Positions 26,966 to 36,196 of a stretch of 64,000 nt of DNA are shown in pieces; positions within the stretch are counted from its first letter, which is position 1; each line of letters begins with the position of its first letter. A program made the translations under genes and the position numbers. The notes below the pieces were generated by a model. That model made no database searches. It was not told the DNA's origin and saw only the letters and a list, made by a program, of their open reading frames with translations. The stretch comes from Neorhizobium galegae bv. orientalis str. HAMBI 540 (GTDB taxonomy: Bacteria > Pseudomonadota > Alphaproteobacteria > Rhizobiales > Rhizobiaceae). The stretch is from contig NZ_HG938353.1 in the NCBI RefSeq assembly GCF_000731315.1, positions 3,658,001-3,722,000 on the forward strand, written 5' to 3'.

Positions 26966-27505
26966 TTATCGGGCAATCGTCGGCGTCTGGTCCACCCGTT
27001 TCGGCCGCCTGACCGCACGCACGACGCCGCGACGGCCGGCTCCGAGAAGTGCTGCGATCAGCCAGCCGCAGAAGAGCCCGCCCGCAGCCCAGGTTAGGCC
27101 CGCGAAATCCACCGGCACGCCGGGCACGAAATCGCGCCAGGCATTTGCGAACGTCGTCGAATCGGGATTGCGCATCACCACGAACGGCTTGGTAAAGGTC
27201 GGTGCCAGTGTCAGTTCCCTCTGCTGCTGGGCGAGCATCTCATAACGCGAAAAAGTTCGCCGCATCGCATCGCCCTGATTGCGCAGGAAGGTCTGCGGCG
27301 AGGCGGAATAGATGTTGAGCGCTTCCTGGCGATCGAGGCCGTTGTGATTGGCCTGGGCATCGAATTCCGAGATCAGGATCTTCAATTCGTCGAGCGCGCC
27401 GCCGATCCGCTGGCGGTATTGCTGTGCGAATTCCGGCGCCTGCGAAAAGAAGATCCCGCCAAGCAGCGCCATCGCCATCGTCAGCATTCTTCCGAGCATG
27501 AGCAT
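26966..27505 (-). CDS. DUF2937 family membrane protein
   Basis: The 179-residue protein has an N-terminal hydrophobic segment (LMLGRMLTMAMALLGGIFFS), a central helical region with PEFAQQYRQRIGGALDEL, FLRNQGDAMRRTFSRYEML, and a C-terminal hydrophobic hairpin (about residues 140-160). This matches DUF2937, uncharacterised and found in Proteobacteria. It converges on the tRNA gene with nine bases between, and lies downstream of the FAD monooxygenase. Confidence 0.78.
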   Translation of the reverse strand: MLMLGRMLTMAMALLGGIFFSQAPEFAQQYRQRIGGALDELKILISEFDAQANHNGLDRQEALNIYSASPQTFLRNQGDAMRRTFSRYEMLAQQQRELTLAPTFTKPFVVMRNPDSTTFANAWRDFVPGVPVDFAGLTWAAGGLFCGWLIAALLGAGRRGVVRAVRRPKRVDQTPTIAR

Positions 27506-27547
27506 GGCAAAACCTCGGTTGTTTTGCCGATCAACGACGCGGGGCGG

Positions 27548-28777
27548 TCAAAGGTTGCCTTGTTTCACCCGCACATGCTCCATGCGGAACCCGAGCCCGA
27601 TCAGCCGACCGGCCAGATGGGCGAGCAGCGGAAAGCGGGCAATGCCCCGGATGAAGGCCGGCGGCCCCTTGCGTTTCCGGTCGTCCGCCTGGTCGGTGCG
27701 GCGGCGGCTCCTCATCATCAACTGCAGCTTCTGCGTTGCCCTGGTCGGAAAACTGCGCCGCTTTTCGACGGCGGCGAGGTCGGTATCGGTGAGGCGATTC
27801 TCGCGCAACGGTACGCCCAGGATATTGGCGGCCGCCACAGCATCCTGGATCGCCAGATTGACGCCGACACCGCCGATCGGTGACATCGCATGCGCCGCGT
27901 CGCCGATGCAGATCAGCCCTGTCCGCCACCATTGCTTCAGCCGGTCGATGCGCACCGTCAGCAGGTTGGTATCCTCGAAACTGCGGACCTCCTGCACCCG
28001 CTCGGCCGGCAGCGGCGAGACGTCGGCGACCATCCGCCGGAAGGCCTCGATGCCCTTCTCGCGGATGTCGGCGAACGTGGTGCGGCGGATCACATACCCG
28101 CATTGCCAATAGTCGCCGCGGTCGATCAGCACGAAACCCTGGCGCGGTCCGGCATGGCCCATCACCTCGTTCGGATCGCCCGGTTGTTTCGACAGCTTCA
28201 TCCAGACGACTTCGCTCGGCATGCCGAAACTCTCGACATCGAGCCCGGCCTTTTCCCGCACGATCGAGTTTCGTCCATCGGCACCGACGACAAGCGTCGA
28301 GCGGATGGTGAACTCTCCTTCCGGCGTCTCCATGATGAGGCCCGAGATTGCGCCCTGATCCTCCAGCACGTCCACCACCTTCGCCTGCATGACCAGCCGG
28401 AAATTTGGATAGCCTTGCGCCTTCTCGGCAAGAAAGCTCAGAAAATCCCATTGCGGCATGAAGGCGATGAAGCGGTTCTTGACCGGCAGCCGCGAAAAAT
28501 CTGCGATCGTCACCGTCTTCCCGCCCATCTCTGCGGACAGTTTTGGCGCCCGCGTATGCAGCAGCCTCAAAAATTCGTCGATCAGGCCGAGTTCGTGCAT
28601 TACCTCCAGCGTCGAGGGATGGATCGTATCGCCGCGAAAATCGCGCAGAAAATCCGCGTGCCTTTCGACGACCACGGCATCGACGCCGGCCCGCGCCAAC
28701 AAGAGGCCAAGCATCAACCCCGCCGGGCCGGCGCCGGCGATCACGCAAGTCGTCTGGATTTCACGGTGTTCGCTCAT
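27548..28777 (-). CDS. FAD-dependent monooxygenase (UbiH/PHBH family)
   Basis: The 409-residue protein has the dinucleotide motif CVIAGAGPAGLMLGLLLARAG at the N-terminus, the family DG motif VVGADGRNSIVR near residue 160-171, and the GD motif CIGDAAHAMSPIGGVGVN around 280. It is a group A flavin hydroxylase (PHBH fold), so it probably hydroxylates an aromatic or polyketide-like substrate using NAD(P)H and O2. The ATG at 28777 (MSEHREIQ) is preferred over 28819. The substrate is unknown. Confidence 0.85.
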   Translation of the reverse strand: MSEHREIQTTCVIAGAGPAGLMLGLLLARAGVDAVVVERHADFLRDFRGDTIHPSTLEVMHELGLIDEFLRLLHTRAPKLSAEMGGKTVTIADFSRLPVKNRFIAFMPQWDFLSFLAEKAQGYPNFRLVMQAKVVDVLEDQGAISGLIMETPEGEFTIRSTLVVGADGRNSIVREKAGLDVESFGMPSEVVWMKLSKQPGDPNEVMGHAGPRQGFVLIDRGDYWQCGYVIRRTTFADIREKGIEAFRRMVADVSPLPAERVQEVRSFEDTNLLTVRIDRLKQWWRTGLICIGDAAHAMSPIGGVGVNLAIQDAVAAANILGVPLRENRLTDTDLAAVEKRRSFPTRATQKLQLMMRSRRRTDQADDRKRKGPPAFIRGIARFPLLAHLAGRLIGLGFRMEHVRVKQGNL

Positions 28778-28910
28778 CGTCCCACTTCGCGCCAAGAGCA
28801 TCCATTGTGCAAGCTGCACTTGGTCGCAGCCGGGCCGAATTCAAGCCCGCTCTTGTGAGCCGTGGCTTTCGCTTGTAGACCAACGGCAGCTTTAGGAAAT
28901 GGAAGACAGC

Positions 28911-30098
28911 ATGGCCGAAACCGGCAAGCGCCGCATCAGCATCCTCGGTTCCACCGGCTCGATCGGCGTCAATACGTTGGATGTGGTGAACCAGCTCGGC
29001 GGCCGCGAAGCCTTCGAGATTGTGGCAATCACCGGCAACAGCAACATTGCGCTTTTGGCCGACCAGGCGAAAGCTTGCGGCGCGAAACTGGCCGTTACCG
29101 CCGACGACCGTCAGTATGCGGCTCTGAAGGATGCGCTTGCCGGGAGCGGCATCGAAGTTGCGGCTGGCCGCGAGGCGCTGATCGAGGCGGGCGCGCGCCC
29201 GTCCGACTGGGTGATGGCGGCGATCGTCGGCACCGCCGGGCTTGCCCCGACACTGGCCGCCGCGAAGCGAGGCGCCGATATCGCGCTCGCCAACAAGGAA
29301 TGCCTCGTCTCCGCCGGCGAACTGTTCGTCAAGGCGGTGGCCGAAGGCGGCGGACGGCTGATCCCGGTCGACAGCGAACACAGCGCCATCTTCCAGTCGC
29401 TCGAAGACGACCAGCACCACGCGGTCGAGCGCATCGTGCTCACCGCCTCCGGCGGGCCCTTCCGCACCTGGACGCGAGAGCAGATGGCGGGCGTTACCGC
29501 GGATATCGCCCGCGCCCACCCCAACTGGTCGATGGGCCTGAAAATCTCGATCGGCAGCGCCTCGATGTTCAACAAGGCGCTGGAGATGATCGAGGCGAAA
29601 CATCTCTTCGATCTGCGCCCCGACCAGATCGAGGTGATCGTCCATCCGCAATCGGTCATCCATTCCATGGTCGGTTATGCCGACGGCTCGGTGCTGGCCC
29701 AGCTCGGTTGTCCGGACATGCGCACCGCGATCGGTTATGCGCTGACCTACCCCAACCGCACGAAGCTCGATGTCGAACGGCTGGATTTCGCCAAGCTCGC
29801 AAGGCTGGATTTCGAGGCCCCTGACGAGGTCCGTTTCCCAGCGCTGAGGCTGGCGCGCACGGCTCTTGAACGCGGCGGCGTGCAGGGCGCGGTCATGAAC
29901 GCCGCCGAAGAGATCGCCTTCCACGCCTTCTGCGCCGGCCGCATCGGTTTTCTCAACATGGCTGATATCGCCGAGCAGGTGATGGATGAGATGGTAGGGT
30001 TTGGGGCCGCGATGACGATGGACGACGTATTTGCGGCCGATGCCGAGGCGCGGCGCCGCGCCGGTGATATCATCGCTCAAAGGGAAATGGCTGCCTAG
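28911..30098 (+). CDS. dxr: 1-deoxy-D-xylulose 5-phosphate reductoisomerase
   Basis: The 395-residue enzyme has the NADPH loop ISILGSTGSIGVNTLDVV at the N-terminus, the metal-site PVDSEHSAIFQ segment, the NWSMGLKISIGSASMFNKA substrate loop and HPQSVIHSMVGYADGS. It makes MEP, the committed step of non-mevalonate isoprenoid synthesis. The ATG at 28911 has GGAAG five bases upstream; ATG 28899 is the alternative. It is divergent from the FAD monooxygenase and followed by a palindromic element. Confidence 0.97.
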   Translation: MAETGKRRISILGSTGSIGVNTLDVVNQLGGREAFEIVAITGNSNIALLADQAKACGAKLAVTADDRQYAALKDALAGSGIEVAAGREALIEAGARPSDWVMAAIVGTAGLAPTLAAAKRGADIALANKECLVSAGELFVKAVAEGGGRLIPVDSEHSAIFQSLEDDQHHAVERIVLTASGGPFRTWTREQMAGVTADIARAHPNWSMGLKISIGSASMFNKALEMIEAKHLFDLRPDQIEVIVHPQSVIHSMVGYADGSVLAQLGCPDMRTAIGYALTYPNRTKLDVERLDFAKLARLDFEAPDEVRFPALRLARTALERGGVQGAVMNAAEEIAFHAFCAGRIGFLNMADIAEQVMDEMVGFGAAMTMDDVFAADAEARRRAGDIIAQREMAA

Positions 30099-30153
30099 GG
30101 CGTTAGCCTGTCAAAAGCGCCGGTCACCTGCCGAGGCGGTAACTCCAAACTTT

Positions 30154-30269
30154 CCTCATTCCTGTGCTTGTCACAGGAATCCAGCCAGCCCAAGTCCGTG
30201 GACTGAAAAGACTCTTGCACACCGCAGACGCGGTGTTGCTGGATCCCTGTGACAAGCACAGGGATGAGG
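30154..30269. repeat. intergenic mosaic element: two inverted 32-base arms with inner hairpins
   Basis: Arm 30154-30185 and arm 30238-30269 are reverse complements with two mismatches. Each arm has its own palindrome (CCTGTG-N5-CACAGG and CCTGTG-N5-CACAGG type). The 52-base spacer holds AGTCC-GT-GGACT and ACACCGC-AGAC-GCGGTGT hairpins. The element fills the gap between dxr and the convergent hemA and could end both transcripts. It looks like the palindromic intergenic elements common in Rhizobiaceae. Confidence 0.8.
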
Positions 30270-30285
30270 GCAGAGGGTTGGTTGG

Positions 30286-31500
30286 TTAAGCCACGTGCCG
30301 CGCGAGCGCGCAGCGCGACCAGAGCTGATGCAGCGAGCTGACCAGGTGCTCGATATCCGCATCGCTATGCAGCGGCGTCGGGGTGATGCGCAGGCGTTCG
30401 GTCTTGCGCGGCACGGTCGGATAGTTGATCGGCTGCACATAGACGCCGCAGGTGTCGAGCAAGATATCCGAGATCCATTTGCACTTGGCCGCATCACCGA
30501 CCATGACCGGCACGATATGGCTCGGGTTGTGCATATGTGGAATACCCTTCTGATCGAGCATGGTGCGCAGCTTGCGGACGCGGTCCTGATGCCGGGCGCG
30601 CTCGAACGGGCTTGCCTTCAGATGTCGGATCGAGGCAATCGCCCCAGCTGCCAGCGTCGGCGGCAGCGCCGTCGTGAAGATGAAGCCCGAGGCGAACGAG
30701 CGGATGAAATCACAGAGCGCAGTCGAAGCGGCGATATACCCGCCCATCACGCCGAAAGACTTGCCGAGCGTGCCTTCGATGATCGTCAGGCGGTCCATCA
30801 GGCCTTCGCGTTCGGCAATGCCGCCGCCGCGCGGGCCGTACATGCCGACCGCATGCACTTCGTCGAGATAGGTCATCGCGCCGTATTTATCGGCAAGATC
30901 GCAGATTTCCTTGATCGGCGAAATGTCGCCATCCATCGAATAGATGCTTTCGAAGGCGATCAGCTTCGGCGCATTCGGGTCGGCTGCCGCCAGCTTTGCT
31001 TCGAGGTCGTTGAGGTCGTTGTGCTTCCAGATCACCCGTTCGCACTTGGCGTAGCGGATGCCCTCGATCATCGACGCGTGGTTCAACGCATCCGAGAAAA
31101 TGATCAGGCTGGGGATTTTCTGGCCGAGCGTGCCGAGCGTCGCCCAGTTCGACATATAGCCGGAATTGAAGATCAGCGCCGCTTCCTTGCCATGCAGGTC
31201 GGCCAGTTCCTGTTCAAGAACCACGTGATAGTGCGTCGTGCCAGAAATATTCCGGGTGCCTCCCGCACCCGCGCCACAGTGATCGATGGCTTCCTTCATC
31301 GCCTCGATCACGGCGGGGTGCTGGCCCATGCCGAGATAATCGTTCGAACACCAGACGGTCACTTCCTTGGGACCATCCGGAGTATGGCGCGTGGCGCGGG
31401 GAAAATTGCCGCGATGCCTCTCCAGATCGGCGAACACCCGGTAACGGCCTTCCCCGTGAAGGCCGTCCAGTTCGCTCTTGAAAAATGCCTCGAAGTCCAT
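30286..31500 (-). CDS. hemA: 5-aminolevulinate synthase
   Basis: The 404-residue PLP enzyme condenses glycine and succinyl-CoA, the first step of heme and corrinoid synthesis in Alphaproteobacteria. Visible are the [17 protein letters not shown] loop (residues about 76-92), [10 protein letters not shown] near 213, and the PLP lysine in EGTLGKSFG (Lys247). The ATG at 31500 has GGAG at a good distance; a GTG at 31506 is too close to it. The upstream region carries an FNR/FixK-type box and an Irr-like element. Confidence 0.96.
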   Translation of the reverse strand: MDFEAFFKSELDGLHGEGRYRVFADLERHRGNFPRATRHTPDGPKEVTVWCSNDYLGMGQHPAVIEAMKEAIDHCGAGAGGTRNISGTTHYHVVLEQELADLHGKEAALIFNSGYMSNWATLGTLGQKIPSLIIFSDALNHASMIEGIRYAKCERVIWKHNDLNDLEAKLAAADPNAPKLIAFESIYSMDGDISPIKEICDLADKYGAMTYLDEVHAVGMYGPRGGGIAEREGLMDRLTIIEGTLGKSFGVMGGYIAASTALCDFIRSFASGFIFTTALPPTLAAGAIASIRHLKASPFERARHQDRVRKLRTMLDQKGIPHMHNPSHIVPVMVGDAAKCKWISDILLDTCGVYVQPINYPTVPRKTERLRITPTPLHSDADIEHLVSSLHQLWSRCALARHVA

Positions 31501-31600
31501 GCTCACACTCCAGAACCTGCCTCGGTTTTGGTTTCAGCCACGCTTTTCGTCAACCCCGGACCGCGCGAATAGAACCAACCTGCGGCAAAAGGCCCGCTTT

Positions 31601-31617
31601 TTTTGAATTATTCCAAT
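31601..31617. promoter_or_regulatory. Irr/ICE-like imperfect palindrome upstream of hemA
   Basis: TTTTGAATTATTCCAAT has the GAA-N3-TTC core, flanked by T/A pairs at the spacing of iron-control elements (TTnGAAnnnTTCnAA). Five of seven arm positions are symmetric. It is about 100 bases before hemA, near the transcription start predicted from the FNR-type box. Candidate only. Confidence 0.35.
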
Positions 31618-31648
31618 AAAAAGGTAAGCGATTTCGAAAATGTGAGAA

Positions 31649-31662
31649 TTGATCCACGTCAA
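31649..31662. promoter_or_regulatory. FNR/FixK-type box upstream of hemA
   Basis: TTGATCCACGTCAA on the plus strand (TTGACGTGGATCAA on the hemA strand) fits the consensus TTGA(T/C)-N4-(A/G)TCAA at every fixed position. It is 149 bases before the hemA ATG. A start site near 31614 would put it at about -41.5, the class II activator position. Confidence 0.6.
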
Positions 31663-31673
31663 GCAGCAAAAAG

Positions 31674-31694
31674 AAGAGCGGTTTCGCCGCTCTT
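31674..31694 (-). terminator. bidirectional intrinsic terminator after coxM-like gene
   Basis: AAGAGCGG-N5-CCGCTCTT is followed on the minus strand by CTTTTT and on the plus strand by CCAG and eight T. It lies 33 bases past the stop of the medium subunit gene and separates that operon from hemA. Confidence 0.8.
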
Positions 31695-31726
31695 CCAGTT
31701 TTTTTTATCGGCGATCTCGATTCGCC

Positions 31727-32524
31727 TCAACCGGCAGACGCCACCGCCCTTTTCGCCATGACCTTCACCAGGTTGGCGCGGTATTCCGCGTTCGCGTGCA
31801 TGTCCGCCATCAGGTTGGAAGCGTCGACCGCGACATTGCTCAGCGCATCCGCCGACCAGTTGGAGGCCAGCGCCTGTTCGAAGCCGGGATGACGGAAAAC
31901 GCCGGATGAGCCGGCGCCCGTCACCGCGACACGCACGCCGCCGGCGGTTTTGGCGACGAACACTCCGGTCATCGCAAAACGCGAGGCCGGATTGTTGAAC
32001 TTGGCGTAGCCGGCCTTTTCCGGTGCATCGAAGGTGACAGAGGTCACCATCTCGCCCTCCTCCAGCGCGGTCTCGAAAAGACCGGTGAAGAAATCGTCGG
32101 CCGAGATCGAACGACGGTCCGTGACGATGGTCGCGCCGAGCCCGAGCAGGCCGGCGGGATAGTCCGCCGCCGGGTCGTTGTTGGCGATCGAACCCCCGAT
32201 CGTGCCCATGTGGCGCACATGCGGATCGCCGATATGGCCGGCGAGCTTGCAGATCGCTGGACAGATGGCAGCAAGCTCCCGCGAGGCGGCAACGTCCGCA
32301 TGCGGCGTGGCGGCACCGATCGTCACCTTGCGGCCGTCGATCGAAATCCCGCGCAGCGTCGGGATATGGCGAAGGTCGATCAGGTCGCTCGGCGCGGCGA
32401 GCCGCTGTTTCATGGTGGCGATCAAGGTCATGCCACCGGAAAGGTATTTGCCCTCCTCGTTGGCGGACTTGAGCTTGACGGCATCTTCCACCGAGGATGC
32501 ACGATGATAGCTGGTAGCGTACAT
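31727..32524 (-). CDS. molybdenum hydroxylase FAD-binding medium subunit (CoxM-like)
   Basis: The 265-residue protein has the FAD-binding subunit signature: YHRASSVEDAVKL, then KYLSGGMTLIATMKQRLAAP with the pyrophosphate loop, IGAATPHADVAAS, and the second FAD loop GDPHVRHMGTIGGSIANNDPAADYPA. It carries electrons between the [2Fe-2S] subunit and the acceptor in xanthine-oxidase-family enzymes. It is the last gene of the small-large-medium operon, followed by a terminator, and 11 bases after the large subunit gene. Confidence 0.9.
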   Translation of the reverse strand: MYATSYHRASSVEDAVKLKSANEEGKYLSGGMTLIATMKQRLAAPSDLIDLRHIPTLRGISIDGRKVTIGAATPHADVAASRELAAICPAICKLAGHIGDPHVRHMGTIGGSIANNDPAADYPAGLLGLGATIVTDRRSISADDFFTGLFETALEEGEMVTSVTFDAPEKAGYAKFNNPASRFAMTGVFVAKTAGGVRVAVTGAGSSGVFRHPGFEQALASNWSADALSNVAVDASNLMADMHANAEYRANLVKVMAKRAVASAG

Positions 32525-32535
32525 GTCTGTTCTCC

Positions 32536-34881
32536 TCAGTGAGCCGGATGCAGTGCCTGCCAGACCTTCATCGGGGTCGCCGGCATGGTGAGCTTGTTAT
32601 GGCCGATCGCATCGGTAATGGCGTTGATCAGCGCCGGTGGCGAACCGATGGCGCCCGCCTCGCCGCAGCCCTTGATGCCGAGCGGATTGCTGGGACACGG
32701 CGTGTTCTGGTGCGACAGCTTGAACGACGGCAGGTCGTCGGCGCGCGGCATGGCATAATCCATGTAGCTTGCCGTCAGAAGCTGGCCGTTCTCGTCATAC
32801 TGGACGTTTTCGAGCAGCGCCTGGCCGATGCCCTGGGCAATGCCGCCATGCACCTGGCCCTCGACGATCATCGGGTTGATGATATTGCCGAAATCGTCGG
32901 CCGCGACGAACTGGACGATATCCGTCTCGCCGGTATCCGGATCGATCTCCACCTCGGCAATGTAGCACCCGGCCGGGAAGGTGAAGTTGGAAGGATCGTA
33001 GAAGGCGGTTTCCTTCAGGCCCGGCTCCATGCCCGAAGGCAGGTTGTGGGCGGTATAGGAGGCGAGCGCCACCTGGAACCACGGCACCGACTTGTCGGTG
33101 CCGGCGACCTTCAACTCGCCATTCTCGATGACGATATCCTCCTCGGAGGCTTCCATCAGGTGCGCGGCGATCTTCTTCGCCTTGGCCTCGACCTTGTCGA
33201 GCGCCTTGACGACCGCCGACATGCCGACCGCGCCGGAGCGCGAACCGTAGGTGCCCATGCCCATCTGCACCTTGTCGGTATCGCCGTGGACGATGTTGAT
33301 GCTTTCGATCGGCACGCCGAGACGGCCGGCGACCAGCTGCGCGAAGGTGGTCTCATGGCCTTGGCCATGGCTGTGCGAGCCGGTCAGCACCTCGATCGTC
33401 CCGACGGCGTTGACCCGGACTTCGGCGGATTCCCAGAGGCCCACCCCGGCGCCGAGCGAACCGACCGCAGCCGACGGCGCGATGCCGCAGGCCTCGATAT
33501 AGCAGCTCATGCCGATGCCGCGCCTTTTGCCTTTGGCTTCGGATTGCGACCGCCGGGCGGCAAAACCATTCCAGTCGGCGGCCTGCATCGCGGCGTTCAG
33601 CGAGGCTTCGTAATCGCCCGCGTCATAGTTCATGATGACCGGTGTCTGGTGGGGGAAGGTGCGGATGAAATTCGCCCGGCGCAGTTCCGCCGGCGAGACG
33701 CCGAGTTCGCGCGCCGCCGTCTCCATCGTTCGTTCCAGCAGGTAGGTCGCTTCCGGACGGCCGGCGCCGCGATAGGCGTCGACCGGCACCGTATTGGTAT
33801 AGACGGTGCGGACATTGGCGTGGATCGCCGGAATATCGTACTGGCCCGACAGAAGGGTCGCATAGAGATAGGTCGGCACGGCCGAGGAAAACAGCGACAT
33901 GTAGGCGCCGAGATTGGCGATCGTATCGACCTTCAGCGCCGTGATCCGGTTGTTGGCATCGAAGGCCATCTTCACCTTCGAGACATGGTCGCGGCCATGC
34001 GCGTCGGTGAGGAACGCCTCGGTGCGGTCCGAGGTCCATTTCACCGGCACGCCGGTCTTCTTCGACGCCCAGAGACAGATGATCTCTTCCGGATAGATAT
34101 AGATCTTCGAACCGAAACCGCCGCCGACATCCGGAGCGATGACGCGCAGCTTGTTTTCGGGCGCCACATTATAGAAGGCACTCATCACCAGTCGCGCCAC
34201 ATGCGGGTTCTGGCTGGTCGTGTAGCAGGTGTAGTGATCTTCCGCCGTGTCGTAGATGCCGAGCGTGGCACGCGGCTCCATCGGGTTAGGCGACAGGCGG
34301 TTGTTGAGGATCTCGATTTCGGTGACATGCGCAGCCGTTGCAATCGCCTTGTCCACCGCATCCGGCTCACCGATCTGCCAATCGAAAATCAGGTTGCCGG
34401 GCGCTTCCGGATGGATCTGCGGCGCGCCGGAGGCAAGTGCTGCGACAGCCTCGACCACTGTCGGCAATTGCTCGTAATCGATGACCACGGCTTCCGCGGC
34501 ATCGCGGGCTTCGCCGGAGGAGTCGGCAACCACGATCGCGATCGCATCGCCCACATAGCGCACGGTATCGACGGCGAGCGGATGCCAGGCGCCCATTTTC
34601 ATGGGCGTTCCGTCCTTCGAATGGATCATCCAGCCGCAGATGAGATTGCCGATGCCGTCCGCCTGCAGCTGTTTGCCGTCGAGCACGTCGATAACGCCCG
34701 GCATGGCTTTCGCCGCGGTCGCATCGATGTTCCCGATCTTCGCATGTGCATAGGGACTGCGGACGAAATAGGCATATTTCATGCGGGGGACGGTCATGTC
34801 GTCCGTGTAACGGCCCTTGCCGGTCAGAAAACGCTTGTCTTCTTTGCGGGTAACGCGTGCACCGATTCCTTCAACACCCAT
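32536..34881 (-). CDS. molybdopterin-binding large subunit, form II CO-dehydrogenase-like (CoxL-like)
   Basis: The product, about 781 residues, is the large subunit of a xanthine-oxidase-family enzyme. The active-site loop reads AYRGAGRPE (about residues 369-377), the mark of form II CoxL-like proteins; true CO dehydrogenase has AYRCSFR. The late GCGEAGAIG carries the conserved catalytic Glu. ATG 34881 has GGAGG eight bases upstream; ATG 34887 is only two away. The substrate is unknown and may not be CO. No CoxD/E/F/G or MobA-like accessory genes are nearby. Confidence 0.9.
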   Translation of the reverse strand: MGVEGIGARVTRKEDKRFLTGKGRYTDDMTVPRMKYAYFVRSPYAHAKIGNIDATAAKAMPGVIDVLDGKQLQADGIGNLICGWMIHSKDGTPMKMGAWHPLAVDTVRYVGDAIAIVVADSSGEARDAAEAVVIDYEQLPTVVEAVAALASGAPQIHPEAPGNLIFDWQIGEPDAVDKAIATAAHVTEIEILNNRLSPNPMEPRATLGIYDTAEDHYTCYTTSQNPHVARLVMSAFYNVAPENKLRVIAPDVGGGFGSKIYIYPEEIICLWASKKTGVPVKWTSDRTEAFLTDAHGRDHVSKVKMAFDANNRITALKVDTIANLGAYMSLFSSAVPTYLYATLLSGQYDIPAIHANVRTVYTNTVPVDAYRGAGRPEATYLLERTMETAARELGVSPAELRRANFIRTFPHQTPVIMNYDAGDYEASLNAAMQAADWNGFAARRSQSEAKGKRRGIGMSCYIEACGIAPSAAVGSLGAGVGLWESAEVRVNAVGTIEVLTGSHSHGQGHETTFAQLVAGRLGVPIESINIVHGDTDKVQMGMGTYGSRSGAVGMSAVVKALDKVEAKAKKIAAHLMEASEEDIVIENGELKVAGTDKSVPWFQVALASYTAHNLPSGMEPGLKETAFYDPSNFTFPAGCYIAEVEIDPDTGETDIVQFVAADDFGNIINPMIVEGQVHGGIAQGIGQALLENVQYDENGQLLTASYMDYAMPRADDLPSFKLSHQNTPCPSNPLGIKGCGEAGAIGSPPALINAITDAIGHNKLTMPATPMKVWQALHPAH

Positions 34882-34914
34882 GTTCATCTCCTCCCGAGAT
34901 GGTGATTAGTTTTG

Positions 34915-34998
34915 GTTAGTGAGTAGGAATTAGTCCGCAGTGAACGGTTCAAGAGCGGAAACGCCGTGTGAACCGCTGCTCACTAACGACTACTCACT
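34915..34998 (-). other. intercistronic region with two alternative stem structures
   Basis: GTTAGTGAG (34915-34923) can pair with CTCACTAAC (34979-34987), while the overlapping AGTGAGTAG (34918-34926) can pair with CTACTCACT (34990-34998). Both enclose CGGTTC (34945-34950) with GAACCG (34970-34975). The region runs from the small-subunit stop to just before the large-subunit ribosome site, so it would be in the operon mRNA. Confidence 0.6.
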
Positions 34999-35482
34999 CA
35001 GCAGCCTGCCGCCCCGTTGCCATTTCGGCATCGGCGGCAAGGATCGCCTTGACGATGTTGTGGTAGCCGGTGCACCGACAGATATTGCCTTCGAGCCCGG
35101 CGCGGACCGTCTCCTCGGTCAGCGTCCCGCCTTCGCGGTTGATCAGGTCGACTGCCGTCATCACCATGCCCGGCGTGCAGAAGCCGCATTGCAGGCCATG
35201 ATGCTCCTTGAAGGCGGCTTGAACCGGATGCAATTCGCCCTGGCCGGCGAGGCCTTCGATCGTCGTGATCGTCGAGCCGGACGCCTGCACCGCCAGGATC
35301 GAACAGCTCTTCACCGAATGGCCGTCCATATGAACGACGCAGGCGCCGCACTGGGTCGTATCGCAGCCCACATGCGTGCCCGTCAGACCAAGTTTTTCGC
35401 GGATGAAATGCACGAGCAGGGTGCGGTCCTCGCACTCGCCGCTCATCGCGCGGCCGTTCACGGTCAGCGTCACTTTCGTCAT
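34994..35482 (-). CDS. molybdenum hydroxylase [2Fe-2S] small subunit (CoxS-like)
   Basis: The 162-residue protein has both clusters of this family: plant-type ferredoxin Cys40, Cys45, Cys48 and Cys60 ([16 protein letters not shown]), and the second at Cys99, Cys102, Cys135 and Cys137 (CGFCTPGM and ICRCTGY). It passes electrons from the Mo site to FAD. It starts the operon, with AGGAGG before ATG 35482. It is divergent from the lipoprotein gene, with a 311-base gap. Confidence 0.92.
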   Translation of the reverse strand: MTKVTLTVNGRAMSGECEDRTLLVHFIREKLGLTGTHVGCDTTQCGACVVHMDGHSVKSCSILAVQASGSTITTIEGLAGQGELHPVQAAFKEHHGLQCGFCTPGMVMTAVDLINREGGTLTEETVRAGLEGNICRCTGYHNIVKAILAADAEMATGRQAAE

Positions 35483-35793
35483 ATGATCCTCCTCATGTCC
35501 CTCCCGGACACGCCCGTCATCATTTGCTTTTTTACTTAGGGGATCAACCGCTACTTTCTACGGAAACGGCAATAATTTGGTCGGCCGCCGGACAGGCCAT
35601 CATCCTCCGATCCTCTCGGATTTCGAGTAACTATCGACAACTCAAACGAAATCGGCGCTTAAAAATATTGAGGTCATATGGACTCTTGTGCGCCGCGACC
35701 TATTGTTCCCATTGATGGCTGTTGAACTGACCCGCGGAGACGTTCGGAGTCTGCGAGCAGCCGGGCAAAACGAAGAACAAACAGGAGGATCTC
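35483..35793. other. 311-base divergent intergenic region, no gene seen
   Basis: This gap separates the coxS-like gene (minus) from the lipoprotein gene (plus) and must hold the promoters of both. It has a lower GC content than its surroundings, with an AT-rich core near 35660-35690. I see no clear FNR-type box, RNA gene or long open frame that looks real. Confidence 0.6.
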
Positions 35794-36057
35794 ATGAGAA
35801 AAGCCTTGGTACTTTTGATGGTCGGCGCTTCGCTCGCGAGCTGCACGGCAACTGAACAGGGCGCCGGCATCGGCGCAGCATCCGGCGCCGTGATCGGCGG
35901 CCTGGCCACCGGCAACGTTCGCGGCGCAGCCGTTGGCGCTGCGATCGGGGGCGTTTCCGGTGCCTTGATCGGTTCCGTCGCCGAACAGCCGGGTCAATGT
36001 TATTACCGCGACCGGTATGGTCGTCGCTATATTGACAGCTGCCCGCGCCGTTACTGA
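35794..36057 (+). CDS. glycine-zipper lipoprotein
   Basis: The 87-residue protein starts MRKALVLLMVGASLASC, a lipoprotein signal with the lipobox Cys at residue 17, then a Gly/Ala-rich zipper (GAGIGAASGAVIGGLATG, then AAVGAAIGGVSGALIG), and a basic C-terminus with YYRDRYGRRYIDSCPRRY. This type, sometimes called YMGG-like or OmpA-associated Gly-zipper, is probably an outer-membrane small lipoprotein. AGGAGG at 35783-35788 gives the start. It has its own terminator. Confidence 0.82.
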   Translation: MRKALVLLMVGASLASCTATEQGAGIGAASGAVIGGLATGNVRGAAVGAAIGGVSGALIGSVAEQPGQCYYRDRYGRRYIDSCPRRY

Positions 36058-36086
36058 TAACCGCGTGGACTGTAGAAAAAACTGTG

Positions 36087-36113
36087 GCCCCGGAGCACTC
36101 TCCGGGGCTTTTT
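36087..36113 (+). terminator. intrinsic terminator of the Gly-zipper lipoprotein gene
   Basis: CCCCGGAG-CACT-CTCCGGGG (36088-36107), an eight-pair stem with a four-base loop, is followed by CTTTTTC. It lies 30 bases after the stop codon. Confidence 0.88.
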
Positions 36114-36196
36114 CTGTCATGAAATCATTGCGAAGGGCGATGAGGGGGTACCCGGCTTCGTCTTTTGCAGTTAGATAGTTCGCTTCGTCGGATGCT

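Noticed and set aside
32536..34887. True aerobic CO dehydrogenase (form I).
   Set aside because: The active-site loop is AYRGAGR, not AYRCSFR, and the gene order is small-large-medium.
32539..34905. A 788-codon open frame on the plus strand opposite the CoxL-like gene.
   Set aside because: It is the antisense shadow of a high-GC gene, with an Arg/His/Asp-rich composition and no family motif. The minus-strand frame has all the molybdoenzyme motifs.
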